From positions 1-60,727 of the forward strand of contig NZ_JAHDSZ010000007.1 in NCBI RefSeq assembly GCF_018531145.1: a stretch of DNA of 60,727 bases, written 5' to 3'. The notes beneath the pieces are model-generated. The model was given only the letters and a program-made list of their open reading frames with translations, did not search any database and was not told where the DNA came from. Source of the stretch: Canibacter zhuwentaonis. Its GTDB lineage: Bacteria; Actinomycetota; Actinomycetes; Actinomycetales; Microbacteriaceae. Positions 35,980-45,924 of this stretch are shown here, one piece after another (position 1 is the first letter of the stretch; each line of letters opens with the position of its first letter). The translations under genes and the position numbers were made by a program.

Positions 35980-36606
35980 GTGAGCAAAGATAACGACAAC
36001 ATTTTGGGTGCTGGTAATCTTCCGCGCCGCGGCGTTCCGGCTAGCCCAGCGCAGCCAATTATGCAAGAGATGCCTGTTGCTCCTGCGCAGCCTGCTGCCT
36101 CGACACAGCCGAGCGCTGATCCTGTAGCCGTGCCGCCAGTTGCGCCTGCGCAGCCTGTTACGCCAGCGCAATCTGTAACAGCCGCGCAGTTATCCGCTGC
36201 TCCAGCGTCTGCGCAGTTTGACAGCTTTAAGTTTCAGGGCGGATACAATTCTGAGTCTGTGCAGCAGTTGCAGGGAGTTGGTAAAGGGCTAGGAGTTGCA
36301 TCCCTTATAACCGGCATAAGCAGTTTTGTGCTGATAATTTTCTTGCCGGTTTTCAATCTGCTTTTCGGTTTAGCGGGAGTTGTTCTGGGCATTGTTGCCG
36401 GTGTTAAAAAACAGCCTAAGGGATTGTGGATCACGGGTATTGTGTTTGGAGGGCTGGCTATTGTGATCACATTAGTTGGAATATTTGCGCTTGCCTACTA
36501 CTTTGTGAACAACTCAGATGCTATTGAGGAGTTGCACAAGAACGGTTTTATAACCGATGAAACCTACCGCACCTTCAAAGAGCAACTGGAGCAGGTTAAT
36601 AATTAG
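35980..36606 (+). CDS. DUF4190-like membrane protein with Pro/Ala-rich N-terminus
   Basis: A 208-aa protein with an Ala/Pro/Gln-rich N-terminal 80 residues (repeated VAPAQP-type units), then two closely spaced membrane helices around 105-140 and a third from about 150 to 172, separated by a short loop (KKQPKGLWITG). This pattern of a small hairpin of helices with a Gly-rich VLGIVAG turn resembles DUF4190. The function is unknown. GTG start with AAAGGA upstream. It lies alone between the opp operon and groES. Confidence 0.75.
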   Translation: MSKDNDNILGAGNLPRRGVPASPAQPIMQEMPVAPAQPAASTQPSADPVAVPPVAPAQPVTPAQSVTAAQLSAAPASAQFDSFKFQGGYNSESVQQLQGVGKGLGVASLITGISSFVLIIFLPVFNLLFGLAGVVLGIVAGVKKQPKGLWITGIVFGGLAIVITLVGIFALAYYFVNNSDAIEELHKNGFITDETYRTFKEQLEQVNN

Positions 36607-36693
36607 TTTTTAGCTTTGCTCACAGGTTAAGTCTGATAGTTTTATTCCTGTACTTATTTTATTCGTTAGCTTAAAAGCAGAAAGAGGGTAACT

Positions 36694-36990
36694 GTGTCTG
36701 TTGCAATTAAACCGCTTGAAGACCGCGTTGTAATTCGCCAGGTTGAAGCAGAGCAAACAACCGCTGCGGGGCTTGTGATTCCCGATAGCGCTAAAGAAAA
36801 GCCGCAGGAGGGTGAGGTTGTTGCTGTTGGCGCCGGGCGCGTTGACGATAACGGCAACCGAATCGCGCTTGAGCTAAAAGTTGGCGACCGCGTGATTTAC
36901 TCTAAATACGGTGGCACAGAGGTTAAATACGGCGCGGATGAGTTTTTGATTCTGTCCGCTCGTGACGTGCTCGCCATTGTAGAGCGCTAA
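36694..36990 (+). CDS. groES: Co-chaperonin GroES (HSP10)
   Basis: A 98-aa co-chaperonin that caps GroEL during protein folding. The N-terminus [12 protein letters not shown], mobile loop [19 protein letters not shown] and [15 protein letters not shown] are all family-typical. GTG start with GAGGG upstream. GroEL is not next to it, as is usual in actinobacteria with a separate groEL. No CIRCE (HrcA operator) sequence is visible in the 87 nt upstream. Confidence 0.98.
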   Translation: MSVAIKPLEDRVVIRQVEAEQTTAAGLVIPDSAKEKPQEGEVVAVGAGRVDDNGNRIALELKVGDRVIYSKYGGTEVKYGADEFLILSARDVLAIVER

Positions 36991-36998
36991 ACCATTTT

Positions 36999-37041
36999 CG
37001 CAGAGTCGGGATGCGGTTTCTGCCGCGCCCCGACTCTTTGC
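36999..37041 (+). terminator. Stem-loop after groES, probable terminator
   Basis: CAGAGTCGGG pairs with CCCGACTCTTTG at about 37001-37040, with an inner GCGG/CCGC pairing. The T-run is short. Confidence 0.55.
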
Positions 37042-37133
37042 GTATCTATAATGTTGCGCTCTAACACAGCTATAGACGCTAAACTAAAGGGGTTAATACT
37101 TTGTAATTTTTATTTCCGTTATCCAAGCTTTAG

Positions 37134-38645
<1,512 letters not shown>

Positions 38646-38685
38646 CGGCTGTTTGCGCCGGTGGTAACGATTTTAAGGAATAGCA

Positions 38686-39807
38686 GTGAATTACGAAGTT
38701 GAGATAGGGCACGCAAAACGCGCGCGCCGAGTTTATAGTTTTGATGATATCGGGGTTGTGCCAGGGCGGCGTACCCGCGATCCGGAGCTAGTTTCAACGG
38801 CCTGGAGCATTGACGCGTTTAACTTTGAGATTCCAGTGCTCGCAGCTCCTATGGATTCTGTGACATCACCGGAAACAGCCATCGCAATAGGTAACATGGG
38901 CGGTCTCGGGGTGCTCAACCTAGAGGGTCTGTGGACCCGCCACGAAAACCCGGAAAACATTTTTAAGCAGCTCGCGGAAGTCACGGACGAGCGCGCCGCC
39001 GTGCAAAAAATGCGCGAGTTTTACAGCGCGCCGATTAAACCTGAGCTGATCCGCGACAGGCTTGCACAGGTGCGCGACGCGGGCGTGACGGTGGCGGGTT
39101 CGCTCTCCCCGCACAGAACGGCTGAGCACTACGAAACAGTTGTGGGCGCGGGCGTTGATCTATTCGTGATCCGCGGGAATAATGTTTCCGCAGAGCACGT
39201 GAGCCACGCCGAACGCGAGTCGTTGAACCTGAAGCGCTTTATTTACGAGCTTGATGTGCCGGTTATCGTTGGGGGCGCGGTGACGTATCGATCCGCTATG
39301 CATCTGATGCGCACGGGAGCCGCCGGGGTGCTGGTTGGTTTTGGCGGCGGCGCAAGCTCGAGCACCCGCGCAACCCTCGGCGTGCGCGCGCCGATGGCAA
39401 CCGCGCTTGCCGATGTTGCCGGTGCGCGCGGGCACTATCTCGACGAGTCGGGCGGGCGCTACGTGCACATTATCGCCGACGGCGGATTGGGCACCTCCGG
39501 TGACATTGTGAAGGCGATCGCGTGCGGAGCCGACGCGGTTATGCTCGGCTCGCTTTTGGCGCGCGCGACGGAGGCTCCCGGCATGGGCTGGCACTGGGGG
39601 CAGGAGGCGCATCACGAGAATCTGCCGCGCGGCAGGCGCATTAACGTGGGCAGTCTGGTGCCGCTGCAGGAGATTATCAACGGCCCGGCGGTTTTTGCCG
39701 ACGGCTTAGCAAACCTGATGGGGGCGCTGCGCTACGCGATGGCAACAACGGGCTACTCTGACCTGAAGAAATTTCAGCGGATCGACATTGTGCACGCCGT
39801 TAAATAA
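38686..39807 (+). CDS. guaB3: GuaB3 family IMP dehydrogenase-related protein
   Basis: A 373-aa IMPDH/GMP-reductase-fold protein without CBS domains, found in most actinobacteria. It shows YSFDDIGVVPGRRTRDP at the start, PVLAAPMDSV, and GADAVMLGSLLARATEAPG. In the segment matching the IMPDH catalytic loop the sequence is GFGGGASSSTRATLG: no Cys is present there, so ordinary IMPDH catalysis is unlikely. Its true role is unclear; a GMP-reductase-like or regulatory function is possible. GTG start. It lies between guaB and the SURF1-like gene. Confidence 0.9.
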   Translation: MNYEVEIGHAKRARRVYSFDDIGVVPGRRTRDPELVSTAWSIDAFNFEIPVLAAPMDSVTSPETAIAIGNMGGLGVLNLEGLWTRHENPENIFKQLAEVTDERAAVQKMREFYSAPIKPELIRDRLAQVRDAGVTVAGSLSPHRTAEHYETVVGAGVDLFVIRGNNVSAEHVSHAERESLNLKRFIYELDVPVIVGGAVTYRSAMHLMRTGAAGVLVGFGGGASSSTRATLGVRAPMATALADVAGARGHYLDESGGRYVHIIADGGLGTSGDIVKAIACGADAVMLGSLLARATEAPGMGWHWGQEAHHENLPRGRRINVGSLVPLQEIINGPAVFADGLANLMGALRYAMATTGYSDLKKFQRIDIVHAVK

Positions 39808-39818
39808 GAGCGGTTCTT

Positions 39819-40691
39819 GTGGTGGATACTAAAAACAGCGTAAAACAGGCGCGGCAGGCGCAGCGGCAACGCTTGTGTGAGCTGCGTTTGAGTGGCGCAC
39901 AGCCGACTCTGAAAAGCGTTATGCTGCGCCCCAAATCGCTGCTGGCGCTGCTGGTAGCGCTGGTGGTTGCCTCGGGTTTTGCGTGGCTGGCCCAGTGGCA
40001 GCTGGGTAATGCTGTGCAGGCGCAAACCGCGCAGGCGTACGACAGTGAGAATGTTGTGCCGTTGCGGAGCGTGAACGTTCCGGGCGAACCGCTTGACGAT
40101 ATTGCCGCCGGGCACAGGGTGCAAGTTGAGGGCGCGCTGACGGGCGATACGCAAACTGTAATTAACCGGCAGCGTGAAGACGGTGCTATCGGGTACTGGC
40201 TTGTGACCCGTGCCGTTGTTGGCGGGGCGGACGCGCCGGTTAATCTCGCGGTCGTGGTTGGTTGGGCGGCAGACGAGCAGCAGATCACCGTCGCGGCGCA
40301 AAAACTGCAGGGCGTGGCGGGCGAATCAGCCGTTTACACGGGCAGATACAACCCGACGGAGCCGCCGCAGCGCAGCTCTGCAACGGGGTATGGCGACAGG
40401 CTGGCAACGGTTGCGCCGGCGCAACTGATCAATATTTGGGGGGCGGAGGCGGTATCCGCCAGCTATTCCGGATTTCTGGTGCTGGAGCCGGAAACGCAGC
40501 TGCTACAGGAACTGGGGCTGGAGCGGATTCACTCGCGCGCACCCCAGCAAGCCACGGAACTGAACTGGCTGAACCTCTTTTACGCGATTGAATGGGTGCT
40601 GTTTGCCTGCTTTGCAGTTTATTTTTGGGTGCGGATTATGCGCGACACCTGGGAGAAAGAGCACGAACTGCGGCTTGCACCCGCGTTATGA
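39819..40691 (+). CDS. SURF1 family protein
   Basis: A membrane protein related to SURF1, which helps build cytochrome c oxidase of the aa3 type. The 290-aa sequence has an N-terminal membrane helix at about 40-60 ending in AWLAQWQLG (the SURF1 start motif), a periplasmic domain with GYWLVTRAVV and VVVGWA, and a C-terminal helix (about 250-272). Start codon is GTG at 39819, or GTG at 39822. The position between guaB3 and guaA matches many actinobacterial genomes; the link with purine genes is positional only. Confidence 0.85.
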   Translation: MVDTKNSVKQARQAQRQRLCELRLSGAQPTLKSVMLRPKSLLALLVALVVASGFAWLAQWQLGNAVQAQTAQAYDSENVVPLRSVNVPGEPLDDIAAGHRVQVEGALTGDTQTVINRQREDGAIGYWLVTRAVVGGADAPVNLAVVVGWAADEQQITVAAQKLQGVAGESAVYTGRYNPTEPPQRSSATGYGDRLATVAPAQLINIWGAEAVSASYSGFLVLEPETQLLQELGLERIHSRAPQQATELNWLNLFYAIEWVLFACFAVYFWVRIMRDTWEKEHELRLAPAL

Positions 40692-40718
40692 CGTTTTTAC
40701 ACAGAAACAGGAGAAATT

Positions 40719-41186
40719 ATGAGTGGTAGCTTAAAACCTAGACCGGAGACGTACCCGCAGCTGGCGCGTTCGTTGAAATTTTTTAGGGTGTCTTCGATGA
40801 TTACCGGCGTGATGCTGTTTGGGCTGTATATTATTTCGAGTATTCGCTGGTTTATGCACAGCGATATTTACCTGTTTAACACCAGCTCGTTTGCGCAGCT
40901 GGTGCAGCTGCCGCCCGAGGGTGTGAGCGTTGATTTTGAGCCTTCCGGTGTTAATTTTACGACGGTTTTTTTGATCGCGCACGGCTGGTTTTATGTGCTT
41001 TACTTGATCGCCGCGTTTAGTATCTGGAGTGCTATGCGCTGGAACTTCTGGAAATTTCTGGCACTCGCTTTTGCGGGCTGCGTGATTATTGTTTCGTTTA
41101 TTGCCGAGCGGTGGGTTGTGCGCGAGGCGCGCGCGGTGCTTAACTACGGGCGTGACGCCCCTGCTGCGGACGGGATGGCTGCTTAG
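40719..41186 (+). CDS. DUF3817 family membrane protein
   Basis: A 155-aa protein with about three membrane helices (about 20-42, 84-104 and 110-130). The N-terminal SLKFFRVSSMITGVMLFGLY and the following helix fit DUF3817, usually found between the SURF1-like gene and guaA in actinobacteria. A long outer loop with LPPEGVSVDFEPSG is present. AGGAGAAATT before the ATG is a good ribosome site. Function unknown. Confidence 0.85.
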   Translation: MSGSLKPRPETYPQLARSLKFFRVSSMITGVMLFGLYIISSIRWFMHSDIYLFNTSSFAQLVQLPPEGVSVDFEPSGVNFTTVFLIAHGWFYVLYLIAAFSIWSAMRWNFWKFLALAFAGCVIIVSFIAERWVVREARAVLNYGRDAPAADGMAA

Positions 41187-41296
41187 GCGCGTGCGTGGCG
41201 CTAAGCCAACACCGTTTTTGCTAGGGTATTCTTGTTACTAGATTTTAGAAACACAGCTTACTGAACTTTAGAAACGCCGCAGAAAAGAGGTAGAGG

Positions 41297-42886
41297 GTGG
41301 CAGCGACCGAGACTAACTCGCAACGCCCAGTGCTCGTTGTTGATTTTGGCGCGCAGTACGCGCAGCTTATTGCGCGGCGGGTGCGTGAAGCCGGGGTTTA
41401 CTCGGAGCTTGTGCCGCACACTATCACAGCCGCCGAGGTGAAAGCGAAAAACCCGCTCGGGCTTGTGCTTTCGGGCGGTCCGTCGTCTGTTTACGCGGCG
41501 GGCGCACCCGCGTTCGACGAAGCGATCTTTGACCTCGGGCTGCCGCTCTTTGGTATCTGTTATGGTTTCCAGGTGATGGCGCGGGCGCTCGGAGGCAAGG
41601 TCGCAAACACGGGCGATCGCGAGTATGGCGCAACCATCGCTGAGCTGGCGGCGCAGAGCGGCGATCCGCTGTTCAAAGATCTGCCGCGCGAGCAGAACGT
41701 GTGGATGAGCCACGGTGACGCGGTGCAGGAAGCCCCCGCCGGTTTTGAAGTGCTCGCTAAAACCTGTGTGACTCCTGTGGCGGCGTTTGGATCCGCTGAT
41801 AAAAAGATATACGGCGTGCAGTGGCATCCCGAGGTGAAGCATTCTGACTACGGGCAGACGATGCTCGAGAACTTTTTGCGCGAGATAGCCGAGATTCCCG
41901 CGAACTGGAATGCCGAAAACGTGATTGCCGAGCAGGTTAAGCGCATTCGCGCGCAGGTTGGTACCGGTAAGGTTATTTGCGGACTTTCTGGGGGAGTGGA
42001 TTCTGCTGTCGCCGCCGCGCTTGTGCACCGCGCTGTGGGCGACCAGCTTGTTTGCGTGTTTGTGGATCACGGTCTTTTGCGCGCGGGCGAGCGCGAGCAG
42101 GTTGAGGTGGATTATGTCGCCGCAACAGGTGTGCGGCTTGTCACAGTTGATGCGCGCGAGAAGTTCTTAACCGTGCTGCGGGGGGTCACCGATCCGGAGC
42201 AGAAACGTAAGATTATCGGTCGCGAGTTTATCCGCTCCTTTGAGCAGGCGCAGGCTGATTTGCTTGCGGAGTCTGCGAATGGCGAGGGTGACTCGATCCG
42301 CTTCCTGGTGCAGGGCACGCTGTATCCCGATGTTGTGGAGTCTGGCGGCGGATCGGGCACCGCTAATATTAAGAGCCATCACAACGTGGGCGGTTTGCCA
42401 GAGGATCTACAGTTTGAGCTGGTGGAGCCGTTGCGCACTCTGTTTAAGGATGAGGTGCGCGAGATTGGGCGGCAGCTGGGGCTTCCCGAGGCGATTGTTG
42501 GGCGGCAGCCTTTCCCCGGTCCGGGGCTTGGGATTAGGATTGTTGGCGAGGTGACAGAGGAGCGTTTGGCGACTCTGCGCGCCGCTGACGCGATTGTGCG
42601 AGCGGAACTCACCGAGGCGGGGCTGGATGCTGAAATTTGGCAGTGCCCGGTTGTGCTGTTGGCTGATGTGCGCTCCGTTGGCGTGCAGGGCGACGGTCGC
42701 ACGTACGGGTATCCGATTGTGTTGCGACCCGTTTCTAGCGAGGACGCGATGACAGCGGATTGGACGCGCCTACCTTATGATTTGCTGGCGCGGATATCTA
42801 ATATGATAACCAACCGGGTGCCCGAGGTGAATCGAGTTGTGCTTGACGTGACCTCAAAGCCGCCAGGAACTATTGAGTGGGAGTAG
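41297..42886 (+). CDS. guaA: GMP synthase (glutamine-hydrolysing)
   Basis: Aminates XMP to GMP using glutamine and ATP. The 529-aa protein has a class I amidotransferase domain ([10 protein letters not shown] with the nucleophile, WHPEV with the His-Glu pair), the ATP-pyrophosphatase loop [14 protein letters not shown], and the C-terminal dimerisation domain ending KPPGTIEWE, as in full-length enzymes. GTG start with GAGGTAGAGG upstream. It ends tail-to-tail with the ABC exporter permease, 12 nt apart. Confidence 0.99.
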   Translation: MAATETNSQRPVLVVDFGAQYAQLIARRVREAGVYSELVPHTITAAEVKAKNPLGLVLSGGPSSVYAAGAPAFDEAIFDLGLPLFGICYGFQVMARALGGKVANTGDREYGATIAELAAQSGDPLFKDLPREQNVWMSHGDAVQEAPAGFEVLAKTCVTPVAAFGSADKKIYGVQWHPEVKHSDYGQTMLENFLREIAEIPANWNAENVIAEQVKRIRAQVGTGKVICGLSGGVDSAVAAALVHRAVGDQLVCVFVDHGLLRAGEREQVEVDYVAATGVRLVTVDAREKFLTVLRGVTDPEQKRKIIGREFIRSFEQAQADLLAESANGEGDSIRFLVQGTLYPDVVESGGGSGTANIKSHHNVGGLPEDLQFELVEPLRTLFKDEVREIGRQLGLPEAIVGRQPFPGPGLGIRIVGEVTEERLATLRAADAIVRAELTEAGLDAEIWQCPVVLLADVRSVGVQGDGRTYGYPIVLRPVSSEDAMTADWTRLPYDLLARISNMITNRVPEVNRVVLDVTSKPPGTIEWE

Positions 42887-42898
42887 AGCTGCGACCGG

Positions 42899-43777
42899 TT
42901 ACCGCTTCACCTTTTTGATGATGAAGTGGATAAGCAGCAGTCCAAGGGTTATCGCAGCAATATAGAGCAGCATAAACTCTGCCGACAGGTGCTCTCCGTC
43001 GGGGTTTGAGAGAATAACACCATACGTCTCACGGTAATTTTCTGCAACTTCTGCCGGAGCCCCGTCGAAAACCTTATTTATGGCGGACTCCATCAAAACC
43101 TGTTTCAGCAGCGCATTTGCCTGAGTTAGTGGAAACCACGTCATTACCTGCTGCAGGGTTGCTCCCAGAGTGCCAATTGGAACGTAAACTCCCGCAATAA
43201 AGCCGATGAGGGTTCCAACAAGTGTGCTTAGCGTTGAAAAAGCTGAACTTGACCTGATGAAAGCCAGAATTGGCAGCGCAATTGCGGCTGACAGCACCGC
43301 GCCCAGCGATGCGATTCCAACTATTTTCAGATAGTCCGTAGCTGTGTATTCAAGCAGCGAATCAAAACCGTTAAAAACAACAAGCGAAACAACACAAGAG
43401 AGCAGTGTTAGACCGATCCCGAACACAACCGCAAAAATGGCGTAGGACAGCTCAAGTTTGAATCGCGGTGCGGGGCTCACGTGAAAATCTTCAATCAGCT
43501 TCTTTTCACGGTCTAAGACCATAACCCCGAACGCTCCCAGCGTACTGGTCATAGAACAAACTATTGTGATGCCGGAAATCAGCCAGAGATTGGCCATTTC
43601 GACGGTTGAGTCTGGTACAGAGTCGGCGTTTAACGCGGTTTTGATGGCGTCAAGCTGCAGTTTGCCCAAGAAGAACTTGTAAATAACAATCAGAATAATA
43701 ACGGCCAAAAACGACATCATAAGCGCCGTTTTATCGCGGGTGTGTACTTTGTTATTTCTTGAAATTAACTCAAACAT
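42899..43777 (-). CDS. ABC-2 type exporter permease
   Basis: A 292-aa membrane protein of the ABC-2 type: a short N-terminal tail, helix 1 at about 21-41, then a large outer loop, and five further helices, with the cytosolic loop VMVLDREKKLIEDFHVSP between helices 2 and 3 as in drug/antibiotic exporters. It follows its ATPase by 9 nt. The pair looks more AT-rich than guaA next door. The substrate (peptide antibiotic, lipid or drug) cannot be told. Confidence 0.88.
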   Translation of the reverse strand: MFELISRNNKVHTRDKTALMMSFLAVIILIVIYKFFLGKLQLDAIKTALNADSVPDSTVEMANLWLISGITIVCSMTSTLGAFGVMVLDREKKLIEDFHVSPAPRFKLELSYAIFAVVFGIGLTLLSCVVSLVVFNGFDSLLEYTATDYLKIVGIASLGAVLSAAIALPILAFIRSSSAFSTLSTLVGTLIGFIAGVYVPIGTLGATLQQVMTWFPLTQANALLKQVLMESAINKVFDGAPAEVAENYRETYGVILSNPDGEHLSAEFMLLYIAAITLGLLLIHFIIKKVKR

Positions 43778-43786
43778 TTGTGAAAC

Positions 43787-44698
43787 CTATTTTCCGTTAA
43801 GCAAGTTTAAATACGCAGATTCTAAGTTTGAATGCTCCACGTTGAATGATTCAATAACCGAGGTGTCCTTATTGTCAGCGATAACACTTATCATTTCATC
43901 AACGGTAACGTCTTTGAAGGTAATATTTTTTTCGTCAAGAACGTGCATTTTGCTGGCAAGCTCAGGAGCTGATAGCAGCCGCAGAGATGCTCCGTTTTGA
44001 AGGGTTACATTCAGGTTAGTCGTGGAGCGCTGTTTAATGAAAGAGGAGATATCTCCAGAGTAGTGTACTTCGCCAGAAATCAGCACGTTCAGCACATCAC
44101 ATCCCTTCATCTCTTCTAGATAGTGAGTAATCAGTACCACCGTCATATTGGCTTTTTTATGCAGCGTGCCCAGGGCGTTCCACAGGTCATGCCTTGATTT
44201 TGTGTCTAGCCCTGTTGTTGGCTCATCTAGTAGCAGTAGCGCTGGCTGCGGCAGCAGTGCTCTGGCGATATCAACCTTGCGCCGTTGCCCTCCCGACAGG
44301 CTGCCGTATTTTTGTTTTCGAATCTCAGACAGGTCGAGATACTCCCGCAGTTCTTCGATGCGCTCGCGCACCTCAGCTTTTGACAGACCGTACAGGGATC
44401 CGCGAGAAATCAGATTCTCCTCAACGCTTAGATTTTGATCTAGGCGGCTGCTCTGAAAGACAATTCCGATATGACGGTAGAGTTCTTTTGACGGCAGCGG
44501 TTTCCCGTCAACCTCCCATGAAATCTCGCCTGAGCTCTGCTTGAAGTTCTTAATGAGGAGGTTGAACAGGGTTGTTTTTCCCGCGCCGTTAGGACCCAGC
44601 AGTCCGTAGAACTTGCCGGATTCAAACGTGAGGGTAATTCCCTTTAGTGCTTCAAAATCGCCGTACTTCTTGCGGATATTCTTTAGTTTAATTTCCAT
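43787..44698 (-). CDS. ABC exporter ATPase (multidrug/bacteriocin type)
   Basis: A 303-aa ATPase with Walker A GPNGAGKTT, a Q-loop (VFQSSRL), signature LSGGQRRKVDIARAL, and Walker B LLLLDEPTTGLD, then a C-terminal domain of about 90 residues. It lies upstream of the permease in the same message. A palindrome overlaps its likely promoter, which hints at a dedicated repressor not seen in this window. CcmA/DrrA-like; natural substrate unknown. Confidence 0.92.
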   Translation of the reverse strand: MEIKLKNIRKKYGDFEALKGITLTFESGKFYGLLGPNGAGKTTLFNLLIKNFKQSSGEISWEVDGKPLPSKELYRHIGIVFQSSRLDQNLSVEENLISRGSLYGLSKAEVRERIEELREYLDLSEIRKQKYGSLSGGQRRKVDIARALLPQPALLLLDEPTTGLDTKSRHDLWNALGTLHKKANMTVVLITHYLEEMKGCDVLNVLISGEVHYSGDISSFIKQRSTTNLNVTLQNGASLRLLSAPELASKMHVLDEKNITFKDVTVDEMISVIADNKDTSVIESFNVEHSNLESAYLNLLNGK

Positions 44699-44782
44699 TT
44701 TTAGTGATCATTAACCTTTCCCGAGCAATTTCGGTGCTCTCTGTGTGCTGTGCCATGAATATCCGCCCCAATCTGGTTTAGT

Positions 44783-44799
44783 GTATAAGGCAATTATAC
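44783..44799 (-). promoter_or_regulatory. Palindromic operator candidate over the exporter promoter
   Basis: GTATAA-GGCAA-TTATAC is a 6-bp inverted repeat. On the minus strand it holds both TATAAT (44798-44793) and TTATAC (44788-44783), either of which could be the -10 box; TTACAA at 44813-44808 could be a -35 with a 19-nt spacer. It lies about 85 nt upstream of the ATPase ATG. Confidence 0.4.
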
Positions 44800-44848
44800 A
44801 GCGGGATTGTAACGTATTTATTAAGGGGGCAGAAGCTAATAGCAGTAT

Positions 44849-44882
44849 ATAAAAGGGGTCGGAGGCAGCCCCCGACCCCTTA
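44849..44882 (-). terminator. Terminator after the Bax-inhibitor-like gene
   Basis: AAGGGGTCGG (44853-44862) and CCGACCCCTT (44872-44881) pair perfectly; on the minus strand a T-rich stretch follows. Confidence 0.8.
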
Positions 44883-44891
44883 TGTTTTAGG

Positions 44892-45716
44892 CTAATCGTT
44901 GCCGCGCAGGATCGCGATCACGCGTAGAATCTCAACGTACAGCCAAATCAGGGTCACAACGAGACCGAAACCAGCTAGCCAACCGTACTTCTCAGGCAGG
45001 CGGCTCGCAACACCGTTTTTAATCTGCTCAAAATCCATAACCAGCGAGTATGATGCAAGGAATATTGCGACCCCGCCAATTAGCACGCCCAGCGGGATGC
45101 CCATTATTGTCGCGCCCCTGAGACCCCACGGGTCTGTAACAGCTCCTGTGATCATCAGCACAACGTTAACAAGTGAAAACAGAGCGTAGCCGATAATGGC
45201 AACGGTCACAATTTTGGTCATGCGCGGGGTTGCGCGCACCTTGCCGCTGCAGAAAAGCGCGAGCACGGTTGCAAACACAACGAGCGTGCCAAGCACTGCC
45301 TGTGGCACAATGCCATCCCACTGTCGCTCAAAAAAGCTTGAAATGCCGCCAACAAAAAGCCCTTCGACAACGGAGTACAGCACAATGAGAGGCACGCTAA
45401 TTTTCTTTTTAAGCGTGATTACACAGCACAGTGCGAAGCCAATGAGCGCGGCGGGAAGCGCCAGGGCGGGCACGAACCAGCCGACTGCCGCGGCGAGCAA
45501 AAGAACACCAAAGAGCACGGCTGTTTTGCGGATCGTGTTTTCGAATGTCATCGGAGTGGCTGATCCGCCAACAACATCGGCAACAGTTTGTGGCGCTGCG
45601 GGTTCTTGCTGTACGGGTTTTTGAGCGGATGGCTGATTATACAGTTCTTCTAGCTCTTTCGCAGTAAGTGTGCGATTGGAAAAAGCCGGCATGGATTTTA
45701 ACGCAGGATTGCTCAT
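44892..45716 (-). CDS. Bax inhibitor-1/YccA family membrane protein
   Basis: A 274-aa protein with a Gln/Pro-rich N-terminal tail of about 65 residues, then about seven membrane helices. The family has the transmembrane BAX-inhibitor fold; in bacteria its members are pH-sensitive calcium-leak-like proteins or of unknown role. Visible hallmarks are SVVEGLFVGGISSFFER and the late MDFEQIKNGVASRLPEKYGW, matching the BI-1 end motif. AGGGGG before the ATG, and an upstream TATAAT (minus strand, 45763-45758), support the start and promoter. Confidence 0.9.
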   Translation of the reverse strand: MSNPALKSMPAFSNRTLTAKELEELYNQPSAQKPVQQEPAAPQTVADVVGGSATPMTFENTIRKTAVLFGVLLLAAAVGWFVPALALPAALIGFALCCVITLKKKISVPLIVLYSVVEGLFVGGISSFFERQWDGIVPQAVLGTLVVFATVLALFCSGKVRATPRMTKIVTVAIIGYALFSLVNVVLMITGAVTDPWGLRGATIMGIPLGVLIGGVAIFLASYSLVMDFEQIKNGVASRLPEKYGWLAGFGLVVTLIWLYVEILRVIAILRGND

Positions 45717-45911
45717 CTGGTGCCCCCTAGTGTTGATTGGTTTGTCTTAGTCTACCAATTATACTACTGGCGGGTTAATAGTTGCTGGTTGTGGTGTGCG
45801 GGGGAGCTGATGTGATGTGCGTGGTGTGGGCGGTGATGGACGTGTTAGCTGTTTAAGCGTGTGGCGCGGACGCTGTGTGGGAGCTTAAAAATTAGTGCCC
45901 TACCTCTGGTT

Positions 45912-45917
45912 TAGACT
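45912..45917 (+). promoter_or_regulatory. -10 box of the likely leaderless pcrA promoter
   Basis: TAGACT ends 7 nt before the pcrA ATG and is preceded by TCTGGTT, a motif that recurs upstream of the DUF6350 gene. The 45717-45911 gap is G+T-rich and shows no gene. Confidence 0.45.
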
Positions 45918-45924
45918 GTTTGCC

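Noticed and set aside
41258-42070. 270-aa frame on the minus strand opposite guaA
   Set aside because: It lies inside a highly conserved guaA and is rich in Arg/His as expected of a shadow frame.
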